Assembly (NCBI GenBank): GCA_002730485.1
Contig: PCAH01000075.1
Span: 1-9,556 of the forward strand
From: Dehalococcoidia bacterium
GTDB taxonomy: Bacteria > Chloroflexota > Dehalococcoidia > UBA3495
Direction: 5' to 3'
Length of the DNA stretch: 9,556 bases
This document shows positions 1-6,948 of this stretch, in pieces. Both the position numbers and the translations under genes were made by a program. Below the pieces are notes generated by a model, which worked only from the letters and a program-made list of their open reading frames with translations, did no database searches and was not told where the DNA came from. Numbering within the stretch: position 1 is the first letter of the stretch; each line of letters begins with the position of its first letter.

Positions 1-1
1 C

Positions 2-337
2 AAGATAGTCCAGAACCTTGAGCCCAAGATGGCGACGGCCTACGAGATGGAACTGAGTTCCCTGGAGATCGAGATGGGCAGCTTGGATTACACCAGTAAT
101 CCCGATTTCCTGGCTCGTACGCGTGGCATCGAGAAATTGACCAGCTTCGACCAATTTGATTACGAAACCCTGGCGTTAGCGAACGGAAATGTCGTTTCTG
201 CAACCGCCGTCTCACTGGATGAATTATCCTCAGAGTTCGTCCGACATGCCGAGATCATCATGGACCAAGCAGATCTAAAGCGATCATTGCTGGTAACCCT
301 AGAGGACGACTTCTACAACCTTGATAGGTTTGGCTAG
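2..337 (+). CDS. Kinase fragment 1: N-terminal part of the sensor domain (partial)
   Basis: The frame is open from base 2, with internal methionine codons at 29 and 47, so 29 need not be the start. The product is acidic and helical, without cysteines or a membrane segment, consistent with the extracytoplasmic four-helix-bundle type of sensor found between TM1 and TM2 of many HAMP kinases. It ends at TAG 335-337, directly after the codons for Asn-Leu-Asp-Arg-Phe-Gly. Dropping one T from 329-331 changes the end to Asp-Arg-Leu-Ala-Ser-Ile-Asp-Leu and runs straight into the next fragment. No family can be assigned to this piece on its own. Confidence 0.6.
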   Translation, partial: KIVQNLEPKMATAYEMELSSLEIEMGSLDYTSNPDFLARTRGIEKLTSFDQFDYETLALANGNVVSATAVSLDELSSEFVRHAEIIMDQADLKRSLLVTLEDDFYNLDRFG

Positions 338-1571
338 CATCGATCTGCGGGAACAGATGTCGCTCTATGATTCGTACGATTCAAAAGAGCTGATGCACCT
401 ACAGGTGATCAACACTGCGATTGCGGAAGTTGAAAATTCCCTGGCATCGTACCTGCGCTCCCCCAAGGCGTCATACCGCGTTCAAATGGCCGAACACATC
501 GAGGAATTCTACGAGGCGCTTACCGCCTTTGACGTCTTGGCCCTTACCAATGAAGAACTACAACGTGCCTCCCAACTGAGTTCATCGTTCTCCGAGGCAA
601 CGGCCACGGTCACGCAGTTGATGGACTTGCAAGACAAGCTTGATCTAAATACGGCTATCATGCTGCAACTCCGGTCTGATCTCGTCTTTGCCTTGGACGA
701 GCAGGTACAGGCTCCAGCCCGCCTGGAGATGAGAGACCAAAAGGATTCAGTCCACTCTGTTGATTCCCGTAACAACAAAATAACGGTGGCTCTTCTTGTT
801 GTGGGGATAGTATTCGTGTTTGGTGCTGCTTTCTTCGTCTTCAAAAGAATCACCAAGCCGGTACGACAGTTGGTCGTGGCCACCCAGAAGGTAGCCGGAG
901 GAGACCTTTCTGTACGAGTGGAGGAGACCCATCATGACGAAATCGGGTTACTTAGCGCGGCATTCAATGAAATGATCGCCACCAGGGAAGAAGCTGAGAG
1001 AGCGTTGCTCATCGGTGAGGAAGAACAAAGGCGTTTGACAGATGAGAACGCCGTCAACGCGACCATCGGTCGAATAGTCAGTTCCTCCCTTGATATCACG
1101 GAAGTGTATGACGCATTTGCAAAACAGGTACGGACGTTAGTGCGGTTCGACTGGTTGGCGGTACCCATCTTTGATCAGGATATGAAGGGGCAACGTATCG
1201 ACTACGTGTCTTCAGATTCGATATCAAGGCTGAAAAGAGGCACCTGGATGAAACGGGAGGGCACATTCATCGGATCGGTTGCCGACCAACGGGACGTGGT
1301 GGCCGTGGCCCTCGACTACGACCAAGAGATGATTGAAGAATTCCCGACCATGACACCGGTTGCCAAGGCTGGTTTCCACGGTCTTCTGGGTGTCCCTCTG
1401 TTCTCACGGGACCGGGTGATAGGGGTACTGACATTCGCTTCCAAAGAGCTAGCTCCCTACACTCAAAGCGAGATAGCCGCAGCAAGCACCGTGGCAGACC
1501 AGGTCGCGGGGGCGATAGCCATATCCCAAACGTATTCAGAACTCCAAGAAGCTCAAACCGAGCTTTTATAA
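321..1571 (+). CDS. Kinase fragment 2: sensor end, TM, HAMP and GAF domains
   Basis: This is the middle of the disrupted kinase. The nominal start is TTG at 321; the first in-frame ATG is at 357, and neither has a convincing ribosome site, as expected for an internal fragment. It holds the second half of a helical sensor, then one hydrophobic helix (780-842, ITVALLVVGIVFVFGAAFF). HAMP follows, with the typical ITKPVRQL entry and GGDLSVRV and DEIGLLSAAFNEM segments. A GAF domain follows (about 1050-1540), including GLLGVPLFSRDRVIGVLTFAS. The last residues, LQEAQTELL, begin a coiled coil of the kind that normally reads through into the HisKA helix, but TAA at 1569-1571 stops it. A product made here would be a membrane sensor with no catalytic part. 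Confidence 0.7.
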   Translation: MIGLASIDLREQMSLYDSYDSKELMHLQVINTAIAEVENSLASYLRSPKASYRVQMAEHIEEFYEALTAFDVLALTNEELQRASQLSSSFSEATATVTQLMDLQDKLDLNTAIMLQLRSDLVFALDEQVQAPARLEMRDQKDSVHSVDSRNNKITVALLVVGIVFVFGAAFFVFKRITKPVRQLVVATQKVAGGDLSVRVEETHHDEIGLLSAAFNEMIATREEAERALLIGEEEQRRLTDENAVNATIGRIVSSSLDITEVYDAFAKQVRTLVRFDWLAVPIFDQDMKGQRIDYVSSDSISRLKRGTWMKREGTFIGSVADQRDVVAVALDYDQEMIEEFPTMTPVAKAGFHGLLGVPLFSRDRVIGVLTFASKELAPYTQSEIAAASTVADQVAGAIAISQTYSELQEAQTELL

Positions 1572-1670
1572 GCCCATGATGATCTTGAGATCAGAGTCTG
1601 GGAACGGACTCTAGAGTTACAGGAGACCAAGGATATCGCAGAGGATGCCACCAAGGCCAAGAGCCAAGTC

Positions 1671-2441
1671 TTGGCCAACATGAGCCATGAGCTTCGCACA
1701 CCGCTGAATGCCATCATCGGGTACAGCGAACGACTGATCGAGATGGCCATCGAGGATGACAAAAAGTCCAGCATAAAGAATCTGGAACATATCACCACGG
1801 CTGGCAAGCACCTGCTATTCCTAGTAAACGACATCTTGGACCTGGCTAAAGTAGAAGCTGGCAAAATGGAACTCTTGATCGAAGAATTCACCGTTATCTC
1901 AATTGTGGAAGAGGTTCAGGTGGTTTCAGAAGCGCTGATACAGGCCAACGACAACACGTTGTTCATTGAATGCCCAGAAGATATTGGGTCCATGCGCACC
2001 GACCAGGTAAAGGTCCGTCAAATGCTTTTCAACCTGGTAAGTAACGCGGCCAAATTCACGGAGAATGGGGATATTTCCCTTCGAACATGCAGAGAGGTTC
2101 GAGACGGGGATGACTGGGTGGTCTTTGAGGTCCGCGACACTTGGATCGGGATGACACCGGAAGAGGCCGCCAAGTTATTCAAGCCATTCACCCAGGCGGA
2201 TTCGTCCACAGCACGGAAATACGGCGGCAGCGGCTTGGGACTGAGCCTCTGTTTAAGTTTTGGTCGGATGATGGGTGGTGATGTGACCATGGAGACCAAG
2301 GTGGGCGTCGGCTCGACATTCAAGATCAGCCTTCCGGCGTCTATCACTGGACCGGTCTCCGAAGAAACTGAATTCATCGATCCTATGGAAATCGATGAGT
2401 TCTCCGGCGATACCGAATCTCTGGCATTTCAGTTGAATTAA
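1671..2441 (+). CDS. Kinase fragment 3: HisKA and HATPase_c catalytic core
   Basis: This is in the same frame as fragment 2, after the TAA at 1569-1571. The frame is open from 1572, but the first usable starts are TTG 1671 and ATG 1680, right at the H-box. It has the H-box MSHELRTPLNAIIGY (His codon 1686-1688), a second DHp helix ending in NDILDLAKVEAGKM, the N-box QMLFNLVSNAAKFT, the G1 box with Trp in place of the first Gly (DTWIGM), the F-box FKPFTQADSS and the G2 box YGGSGLGLS. This is the cytosolic ATP-binding and autophosphorylation core. The G1 glycine lines the nucleotide pocket in this family, so Trp there probably impairs ATP binding. Without the coiled coil it would also lack signal input. 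The C-terminus is followed by 170 bases without a gene before the response regulator. Confidence 0.7.
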   Translation: MANMSHELRTPLNAIIGYSERLIEMAIEDDKKSSIKNLEHITTAGKHLLFLVNDILDLAKVEAGKMELLIEEFTVISIVEEVQVVSEALIQANDNTLFIECPEDIGSMRTDQVKVRQMLFNLVSNAAKFTENGDISLRTCREVRDGDDWVVFEVRDTWIGMTPEEAAKLFKPFTQADSSTARKYGGSGLGLSLCLSFGRMMGGDVTMETKVGVGSTFKISLPASITGPVSEETEFIDPMEIDEFSGDTESLAFQLN

Positions 2442-2601
2442 TGGTCCGAACGCGTCCGTTCTAGACAACGCCGCGTTAACGATAAAAAGGGTGTTCTTAA
2501 GCATCGATGTACGATCCGAAACAGGCTCGTTATCAGCTACTGAATACCCATCATTGGAGATATGGTTAGTCTCTCATAACTGTGGGAGATCGGGAGAAAT
2601 T

Positions 2602-2606
2602 GGAGG
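2602..2606 (+). promoter_or_regulatory. Ribosome binding site of the response regulator
   Basis: GGAGG sits 5 bases before ATG 2612. This supports that start over an in-frame GTG at 2582, and the protein from 2612 begins right at the first beta strand of the receiver fold. Confidence 0.75.
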
Positions 2607-2611
2607 AATTG

Positions 2612-2986
2612 ATGATTCGGCTGCTTCTTGTAGAAGACAATGAGATGAACCGCGATATGCTCACCCAAAGGTTGCAAAGAAAGGGGTACGTGATCAATAT
2701 CGCGGTTGACGGTATGGAGGGTGTCCAGATGGCCAAGACGAAGAAACCCGACCTGATATTGATGGATATGAGTCTACCCATCATTGACGGGCGTGAAGCC
2801 ACACGACTCATAAAGGGCTCGGACGAGACAAAACATATACCAGTGATCGCCCTTACCTCTCACGCCATGGCTGGGGACAGGGAAAGGTTCCTGGAAGTCG
2901 GCTGTAATGAATATGACACAAAGCCCATCGACTTCTACCGCCTGCTGACAAAGATCGAGAACCTGTTGAGTAAGACAGCCGCATGA
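2612..2986 (+). CDS. Single-domain CheY/DivK-like response regulator
   Basis: This 124-residue protein is a complete receiver domain with no output domain. Visible landmarks are the acidic pocket EDN (residues 8-10), phosphoacceptor Asp52 in LILMDMSLP, the switch Thr82 in VIALTSHAM and Lys104 in DTKPID. All key residues are present, so it should accept phosphate and change conformation, acting in the cytoplasm through protein-protein contacts or as a relay intermediate. The CNEYDTKPID ending and the ALTSHAM segment are of the type found in receivers paired with GAF/HAMP hybrid-like kinases. It lies 170 bases after the disrupted kinase and overlaps the next gene by ATGA, so it is probably co-translated with that gene. 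A weak promoter-like pair (TTGGAG 2554-2559, TAACTG 2577-2582) could start transcription here; I put little weight on it. Confidence 0.9.
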   Translation: MIRLLLVEDNEMNRDMLTQRLQRKGYVINIAVDGMEGVQMAKTKKPDLILMDMSLPIIDGREATRLIKGSDETKHIPVIALTSHAMAGDRERFLEVGCNEYDTKPIDFYRLLTKIENLLSKTAA

Positions 2987-3225
2987 TGGAACAAGACGAA
3001 GCCCAGGAACAAGAGCTAACAAGAGTGGTGGGCAATGTTGCGCCGAAGAACGACCTCGTACATGAAGTGCGAACCTACCTCGACACAACCATTGGCTTCC
3101 TTGAGATAATGCGGGACGAGGCCCTGGACAATGGTGAGGGGGGGTTGCCGCCAGAATTGGAGAACATCTGGTTGGCATCTAACCGCCTTGCCGCGCTCGT
3201 AGAGGAAACCTCACACAAGGTTTAA
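2983..3225 (+). CDS. Small stand-alone DHp (HisKA-like) phosphotransfer candidate, 80 aa
   Basis: It starts at ATG 2983 inside the stop of the response regulator (ATGA), which indicates translational coupling. After about 22 polar residues the rest reads as a helical hairpin like the dimerisation and phosphoacceptor domain of a histidine kinase. HEVRTYLDTTIGFLEIM (residues 27-43) lines up with HELRTPLNAIIGYSERL of the neighbouring kinase, and LENIWLASNRLAALVEE matches the second DHp helix (LEHITTAGKHLLFLVND). His27 (codon 3061-3063) is the candidate phosphate acceptor, and the HExxT pattern of DHp phosphatase function is kept. The H-box proline is Tyr32. No ATPase domain follows; the gene ends at 3225. 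By analogy with Spo0B-type proteins it may pass phosphate to or from the adjacent receiver, or dephosphorylate it. The similarity is read by eye and the role is inferred. Confidence 0.7.
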   Translation: MMEQDEAQEQELTRVVGNVAPKNDLVHEVRTYLDTTIGFLEIMRDEALDNGEGGLPPELENIWLASNRLAALVEETSHKV

Positions 3226-3263
3226 TCGCCCAACCTGGCTCCAAAGCAACCTCGATTCCTCTG

Positions 3264-3298
3264 AAAGTAAAAAGACCTCGGCAAACATGCCGAGGTCT
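3264..3298 (-). terminator. Rho-independent terminator of the minus-strand operon
   Basis: A perfect 11-bp stem (3273-3283 with 3288-3298) encloses a 4-base loop. On the minus strand it is followed by TTTTACTTT. It lies 28 bases past the stop of the alpha/beta hydrolase. On the plus strand the tail is poor in T, so it would terminate the signalling cluster less efficiently, though the hairpin may still serve both converging transcripts. Confidence 0.85.
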
Positions 3299-3325
3299 CT
3301 TGTGGTTGTTGATATGTCTAGAGGA

Positions 3326-4168
3326 CTAGGCCAAAACCCGTGCCACAAACTTCCTCATGAGGTCGACCGCACGGTCTGATTCGGGGCAGGGCACGTTGGC
3401 AAAATTATGGGGCATATCGGGGAATAGCTCCAGCTCTACATCACCGCCTGCCGCACGGTAGTCCTTGGCAAATTGTTCGGTCACCGGAACCGGAAGATTC
3501 GTGTCGGCCGTTCCCTGGGCGATGAACAACGGAGGCAATGCCTCGGCTTCTCCACGCTTCAGTATCTGGTACGGCGAACCTTCATTCATGGCTTCCACAG
3601 ACGAGAAATACGCGTCAGTCAGTTCCACCAAACGGTCATTCCCCGTTTCTTGGGCGTATATGTATCGCTCGTGGGGCGCTACGATGGGCCAACCGGCGAT
3701 CACGTATTTCAGCGTGGCGTCTGCATCTGAACCAGGCAGGTCTATGGTGTTGTATGCGGGGTGGCTGGGCCTGATGGAACTAAGGATGATGGAATGACCG
3801 CCACTGGAGCCGCCCATACCGCCAACCGTCTCCGGGTCTGCATTGAACTCCGACGCCTTGGACTTCAGCCAGCGAATGGCAAAGTTCACGTCGGCAACCT
3901 GAGCGGGGTAAGGGTGCTCCGGCGGCTGCCGAAAATTCACGGTTGCGACGACGATACCACTGCCCGCCAAACCCCGGTTCATCGTCTCATTGGCGGTGAA
4001 ATCATTCAAAGACCAGACGCCGCCATGGACATCCACCAATGCCGGAAAGGGTCCTGTTCCCTCAGGGAGATAGACCCGAACGGCCAATCCATCCTGATAT
4101 TCCATATCCTTGACGCTGACTTTATATCGCTGCTCGGGGTTGTAAACCACCGTGGGATTGCTGGCCAT
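3326..4168 (-). CDS. Alpha/beta hydrolase, HSL-like (carboxylesterase/lipase family)
   Basis: This 280-residue cytosolic hydrolase has no signal peptide. The catalytic set of the hormone-sensitive-lipase-like branch is visible: oxyanion motif HGGVW (48-52, close to the usual HGGG), the nucleophile elbow GSSGG with Ser122, Asp222 in QGTADTNLP, and His254 in DMPHNF. Length and order fit the family. It probably hydrolyses a short-chain ester, lactone or enol ester. GGAGGG lies 4 bases before the ATG (plus coordinates 4173-4178), which fixes the start. It is the last gene of the minus-strand operon, 49 bases after the FAH-family gene and just before a terminator, so its substrate is likely tied to that pathway. 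The exact substrate cannot be read from the sequence; HGGV in place of HGGG is a mild variation. Confidence 0.88.
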   Translation of the reverse strand: MASNPTVVYNPEQRYKVSVKDMEYQDGLAVRVYLPEGTGPFPALVDVHGGVWSLNDFTANETMNRGLAGSGIVVATVNFRQPPEHPYPAQVADVNFAIRWLKSKASEFNADPETVGGMGGSSGGHSIILSSIRPSHPAYNTIDLPGSDADATLKYVIAGWPIVAPHERYIYAQETGNDRLVELTDAYFSSVEAMNEGSPYQILKRGEAEALPPLFIAQGTADTNLPVPVTEQFAKDYRAAGGDVELELFPDMPHNFANVPCPESDRAVDLMRKFVARVLA

Positions 4169-4217
4169 GTGGCCCTCCGGTATCTGTTTTCAGCTTCTTT
4201 TTTGGGCGATCTTAAGA

Positions 4218-5234
4218 CTATTTGCGCTCGTATTTGTAGTCTTTGGAGATGCCGAACTCGGGCACCGGGGACGGGTTCTTGACCTGGTATCTGTAGTTGG
4301 GGTCGAGGGCCGGTTTGGGGCCGATGGTCCCGCGCAAGACGCCGATGCCCTCAACCTCATGTTCCACCACGTCGCCGGGCTGCAGGAAGCGGGCTTTCTC
4401 AAAGCCTTTGCGGATTGACTCGCGTATGGAGCCGCCGCCCACTGTGCCGCTGCCGATGACGTCGCCAGGGACGATACGACTGTCCTTGGAGGCCCGTTCC
4501 ACCATATCCGCAAAGGTGAAGTAGCCGTTCTGGGCCTCGCCGTCTTTCATCCAGAGGTCACCGTTGACCTTGACCTCGCATTTGAGGTGCAGGTGCCCGT
4601 CCTTCAGATAGGGCACCATCTCATCCTTGGTCACCAACCAGGGGCCGATGGACGATGCCGTGTCCTTGCCCTTAGCCGGGCCCAGGCCGAAGGCCATTTC
4701 ATCGACCTGTAGATCACGGGCGCTCCAGTCGTTAAACAGGGTGAATCCTGCGATGTAGTCCATGGCGTCGGCGGCTGCAACATCGGTCCCTTCTTTGCCG
4801 ATTATGATGCCAATCTCCAGTTCATAGTCGAACTGTGAGGATGCCGAGGGGTGAGGAACGGTGGCGTCAGGCCCGTAGACGCAAAGGGGATTGGAGAAAT
4901 AGAAGACCGGCATTCGGTACCAGGCCTCATTGGGTTCGCGGGTCCCCTGGTTGCTGGCGTGCTCCTCATAGACTATGAAGTCGCGCACGGTTGGGGGTTG
5001 GATCACAGGAGAACGGAGTTGGGTGCCTGCCAGAGGCACTCTGGGGGCCGAAGTATCCTTGGCCAGGGCCTCGCTGACCCGCTCTATTGGGTTGTTTCCC
5101 TGTTCCAGCAACGCTCGCACGTCGCGGAGAGGGTGGCCGCTGGTGCCTACCAGGGCACTTACATCGACAATCTCATTGCCTTGAATGACGCCGCAGCGGG
5201 GTCCGTTGCCGGTGTCATAGCTAAGTAATCGCAT
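4218..5234 (-). CDS. Fumarylacetoacetate hydrolase (FAH) family protein
   Basis: This 338-residue protein has a short N-terminal domain (about 1-75) and then the FAH catalytic fold. Metal ligands of the family are visible as Glu138 and Glu140 in DYELEIGIIIGKEG and Asp169 in FNDWSARD. The GPAKGKDTASSIGPW segment supplies the conserved Lys190, and the GSGTVGGGS loop (261-269) and a late LQPGDVVEHEVEGIG segment are typical. Members cleave or decarboxylate 2-oxo acids such as fumarylacetoacetate, fumarylpyruvate or other acylpyruvates, using Mg or Ca ions in the cytosol. The start ATG is preceded by GGAG with 6 bases between. Its place between an isomerase-like gene and an alpha/beta hydrolase, downstream of a monooxygenase, suggests it works late in catabolism of a ring compound. 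The substrate is not determined, so a specific gene name is not justified. Confidence 0.9.
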   Translation of the reverse strand: MRLLSYDTGNGPRCGVIQGNEIVDVSALVGTSGHPLRDVRALLEQGNNPIERVSEALAKDTSAPRVPLAGTQLRSPVIQPPTVRDFIVYEEHASNQGTREPNEAWYRMPVFYFSNPLCVYGPDATVPHPSASSQFDYELEIGIIIGKEGTDVAAADAMDYIAGFTLFNDWSARDLQVDEMAFGLGPAKGKDTASSIGPWLVTKDEMVPYLKDGHLHLKCEVKVNGDLWMKDGEAQNGYFTFADMVERASKDSRIVPGDVIGSGTVGGGSIRESIRKGFEKARFLQPGDVVEHEVEGIGVLRGTIGPKPALDPNYRYQVKNPSPVPEFGISKDYKYERK

Positions 5235-5354
5235 TTTGGTCTCCAGTTTTCAGCCGAATATGTTCTTCGTAATTAGCCTGTAGTTGGAAAATCATACATC
5301 AGAAGAACAGGTGGAATTACAGCACACACGCCTGTGATGGTCAATCGCGTCGGA

Positions 5355-5645
5355 TCAGGTCGCGGGGTCTTCATTCAGGAACGCGACGATGGACTCTGGC
5401 TCCATCAGTGGGTAGAGCGTGAATTCTGCGGGCACGGCGTCGGCCCATTCGTTGAGCAGACGGTGCAGCACCTCGTGGGACTCGACATCAAACACCGCCA
5501 CTGCCCCACGGCCAGTTTTAGGGTAGAACGACCGGGCGATTCCACTGGCAAGTTTATCTTCCACCCAAGGCCAAAAACTCTTTCTAGCCTCACGGGCCTC
5601 CGACGGGCGAGTTGGCGCGGGATTACTTATCACAAGGAACAGCAT
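5355..5645 (-). CDS. Small muconolactone-isomerase-like (ferredoxin-like fold) protein
   Basis: This 96-residue protein begins MLFLVI, and its second half holds VAVFDVESHEVLHRLLNEW followed by FTLYPLMEP. That pattern resembles muconolactone delta-isomerase and the related DUF3303/YCII-like alpha-beta-barrel proteins (first strand, helix, then V-FDVES-L-LL and a final strand). Length fits that group. AAGGAA lies 5 bases before the ATG. It sits 59 bases after the monooxygenase and 120 bases before the FAH-family gene. It could isomerise a lactone in the pathway or act as a small binding or accessory subunit. The catalytic residues of true MIase cannot be confirmed by eye, so the family is fairly likely and the reaction is only a suggestion. 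Confidence 0.68.
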   Translation of the reverse strand: MLFLVISNPAPTRPSEAREARKSFWPWVEDKLASGIARSFYPKTGRGAVAVFDVESHEVLHRLLNEWADAVPAEFTLYPLMEPESIVAFLNEDPAT

Positions 5646-5704
5646 GTTCTTTCCTTCAGTTTTGATATTCGCAGGTCAAACGGGCCGCTCGCTAATGGAA
5701 CGGC

Positions 5705-6862
5705 CTAGGTGGGAGTAGATGCGTCTGTAGCTGCGCCCAGCAAAGCCTGCCCACTCAGCTCGTAATTTGAATGCAGACCCGAAATATGTTGACCGCTCAC
5801 GTGCATGTCCCTGAAGAACCTCTCCAATCCGTTGGACTCGTGGATGGCTCCGGCGCCGGCCATGTAAAACAACTTATTCACCACATCTACCGATCTACGG
5901 ATGGCGTGGGCTATGGCCAGTCTGGCATGGACCGCTTTGTCCATCAGGTCGGGGTTCTTAGCCACCTGGGACTCCCACATGGAGCCCACGGCGCTGAGTA
6001 CGTAACTCCTACTGGCTCCGATGATGGCCTCGCACTCACCAAAAGTGGTTTGAACCGCCGACCTATCGCGCAGAGACCGCGTCGATTGGGTCGTTCCGGC
6101 GCCCGCCAGATCCATGAATGAATTCATAGCGCCTCGGGCAATACCCACAGCATTGGCGGCGGCCAGTGTCCAACTCAGCAACAGCGCTGTTTGCGGGTTG
6201 TACAGCGGGCTGTCGTGTACGCCTGGCGCCATCCGGTCGTAGGTGTGGCTCGCAGGGACGAAAAGGTCAGAGTATGATGCGTCATTGCTGGCGGTGCCCC
6301 TCATCCCCATGGTGTCCCAAACCAGATGCACGGTGCCAGCCTCCAGAGGAACGATTGCCACGAGACTCACCGGGGTGCCGTCCTTTTCCAAGACCGGCCC
6401 TTTTTCGTCCACCAGGTCGCAGTTCAGGACCAGACATTTGGCGTGGTCGACGCCGCTCAGATAGTTCCAGCGTCCAGAAACGATATACCCGCCTTCGGTC
6501 ACGGTGGCGGTCCCTCCGGAGCGTGCGGAGCCTGAAGCTCTGACAACGGGCGGGTCGCCAAAAAGCTCTTTAGCCGCGGCGACAGATATCCTGGAGACCG
6601 CTGATGTGAGCGCAGTGCCATTGAAACAGCACCAGCCCGCGGAACCATCCACCTGGGATATTGTCTCCACCGCCGGGAACGCGGTGATCGGATCCAGTTC
6701 AGGTCCGCCCAGGACTTTGGGGACGTAGAGTCCAAAAAGGCCTTTTGCGGCCATAGTCTCCGCCAGATCAGCGGGTAATTGGCATTCTGAATCGATTTGA
6801 CGCAGATTTGCTCTAATCATGGGTACGACAGATTTTGCAGCTTCGAGCATGGTTTCCGGCAT
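5705..6862 (-). CDS. Group D flavin-dependent monooxygenase, acyl-CoA dehydrogenase fold (HsaA/HpaB-C2/DszC-like)
   Basis: This 385-residue protein has three parts: an N-terminal helical domain (about 1-110), a beta domain with VSGRWNYLSGVDHA (128-141), and a C-terminal helical bundle of the Acyl-CoA_dh_2 type ending in RFFRDMHVSGQHI (348-360). The TMGMRGTASNDAS segment (184-196) and the FRDMH motif are typical of two-component oxygenases that use reduced FMN or FAD and O2 to hydroxylate aromatic or heterocyclic rings. True acyl-CoA dehydrogenases carry a catalytic Glu that I do not see here. Such enzymes need a separate flavin reductase, and none lies in this window. AAAGGA stands 8 bases before the ATG; an alternative ATG is at residue 5. 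It is the first gene of the minus operon, 87 bases downstream of a strong TATAAT box, so it probably opens the pathway. Confidence 0.87.
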   Translation of the reverse strand: MPETMLEAAKSVVPMIRANLRQIDSECQLPADLAETMAAKGLFGLYVPKVLGGPELDPITAFPAVETISQVDGSAGWCCFNGTALTSAVSRISVAAAKELFGDPPVVRASGSARSGGTATVTEGGYIVSGRWNYLSGVDHAKCLVLNCDLVDEKGPVLEKDGTPVSLVAIVPLEAGTVHLVWDTMGMRGTASNDASYSDLFVPASHTYDRMAPGVHDSPLYNPQTALLLSWTLAAANAVGIARGAMNSFMDLAGAGTTQSTRSLRDRSAVQTTFGECEAIIGASRSYVLSAVGSMWESQVAKNPDLMDKAVHARLAIAHAIRRSVDVVNKLFYMAGAGAIHESNGLERFFRDMHVSGQHISGLHSNYELSGQALLGAATDASTPT

Positions 6863-6948
6863 TTGTAAAATCCTTTGAATGTAGACGGTGGATACGAATG
6901 AGGCGGTTTGGCCCGTGCAAGCGGACGCAACCTACGCCTGGCTGGCCT

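Larger units (their letters stand above)
2..2441 (+). pseudogene. Sensor histidine kinase (sensor-TM-HAMP-GAF-HisKA-HATPase), disrupted, 5' end outside window
   Basis: Three open segments join into one hybrid sensor kinase when a frameshift and a stop codon are ignored. Domain order is a helical periplasmic-type sensor (about 2-770), a TM helix (780-842), HAMP (about 843-1007), GAF (about 1050-1540), a coiled-coil linker (about 1540-1655), HisKA with the phosphoacceptor His at codon 1686-1688, and a HATPase_c domain (about 1980-2335). The reading frame is open to the left edge, so TM1 and the true start lie outside. The lesions are an apparent extra T in the TTT at 329-331, TAA at 1569-1571, and TGG at 2142-2144, which turns the G1 box DTGIGM into DTWIGM. 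Conserved residues near the H-box also differ: Val for Phe at 1668 and Trp at 1599. The family autophosphorylates and passes phosphate to a receiver, and the regulator at 2612 is the natural partner. Either the gene is decaying or this stretch has assembly errors; several independent lesions favour decay. Confidence 0.75.

Noticed and set aside
321..337. Programmed ribosomal frameshift between the first two kinase fragments
   Set aside because: No classic slippery heptamer with a downstream pseudoknot or internal Shine-Dalgarno was seen, and further lesions downstream make simple mutation or error the better explanation.
2448..2461. Hairpin GAACG-CGTC-CGTTC after the kinase as a terminator
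   Set aside because: The stem is only 5 bp and no T run follows; it is too weak to call.
3761..4282. 173-codon plus-strand open frame antisense to the alpha/beta hydrolase
   Set aside because: It is rich in rare-looking residue mixtures, has no recognisable domain, and lies over a gene with a complete catalytic triad; it is a shadow frame.
4851..5228. 125-codon plus-strand open frame antisense to the FAH-family gene
   Set aside because: The minus strand encodes an intact FAH protein with its metal ligands; the antisense frame has no motif or plausible ribosome site.
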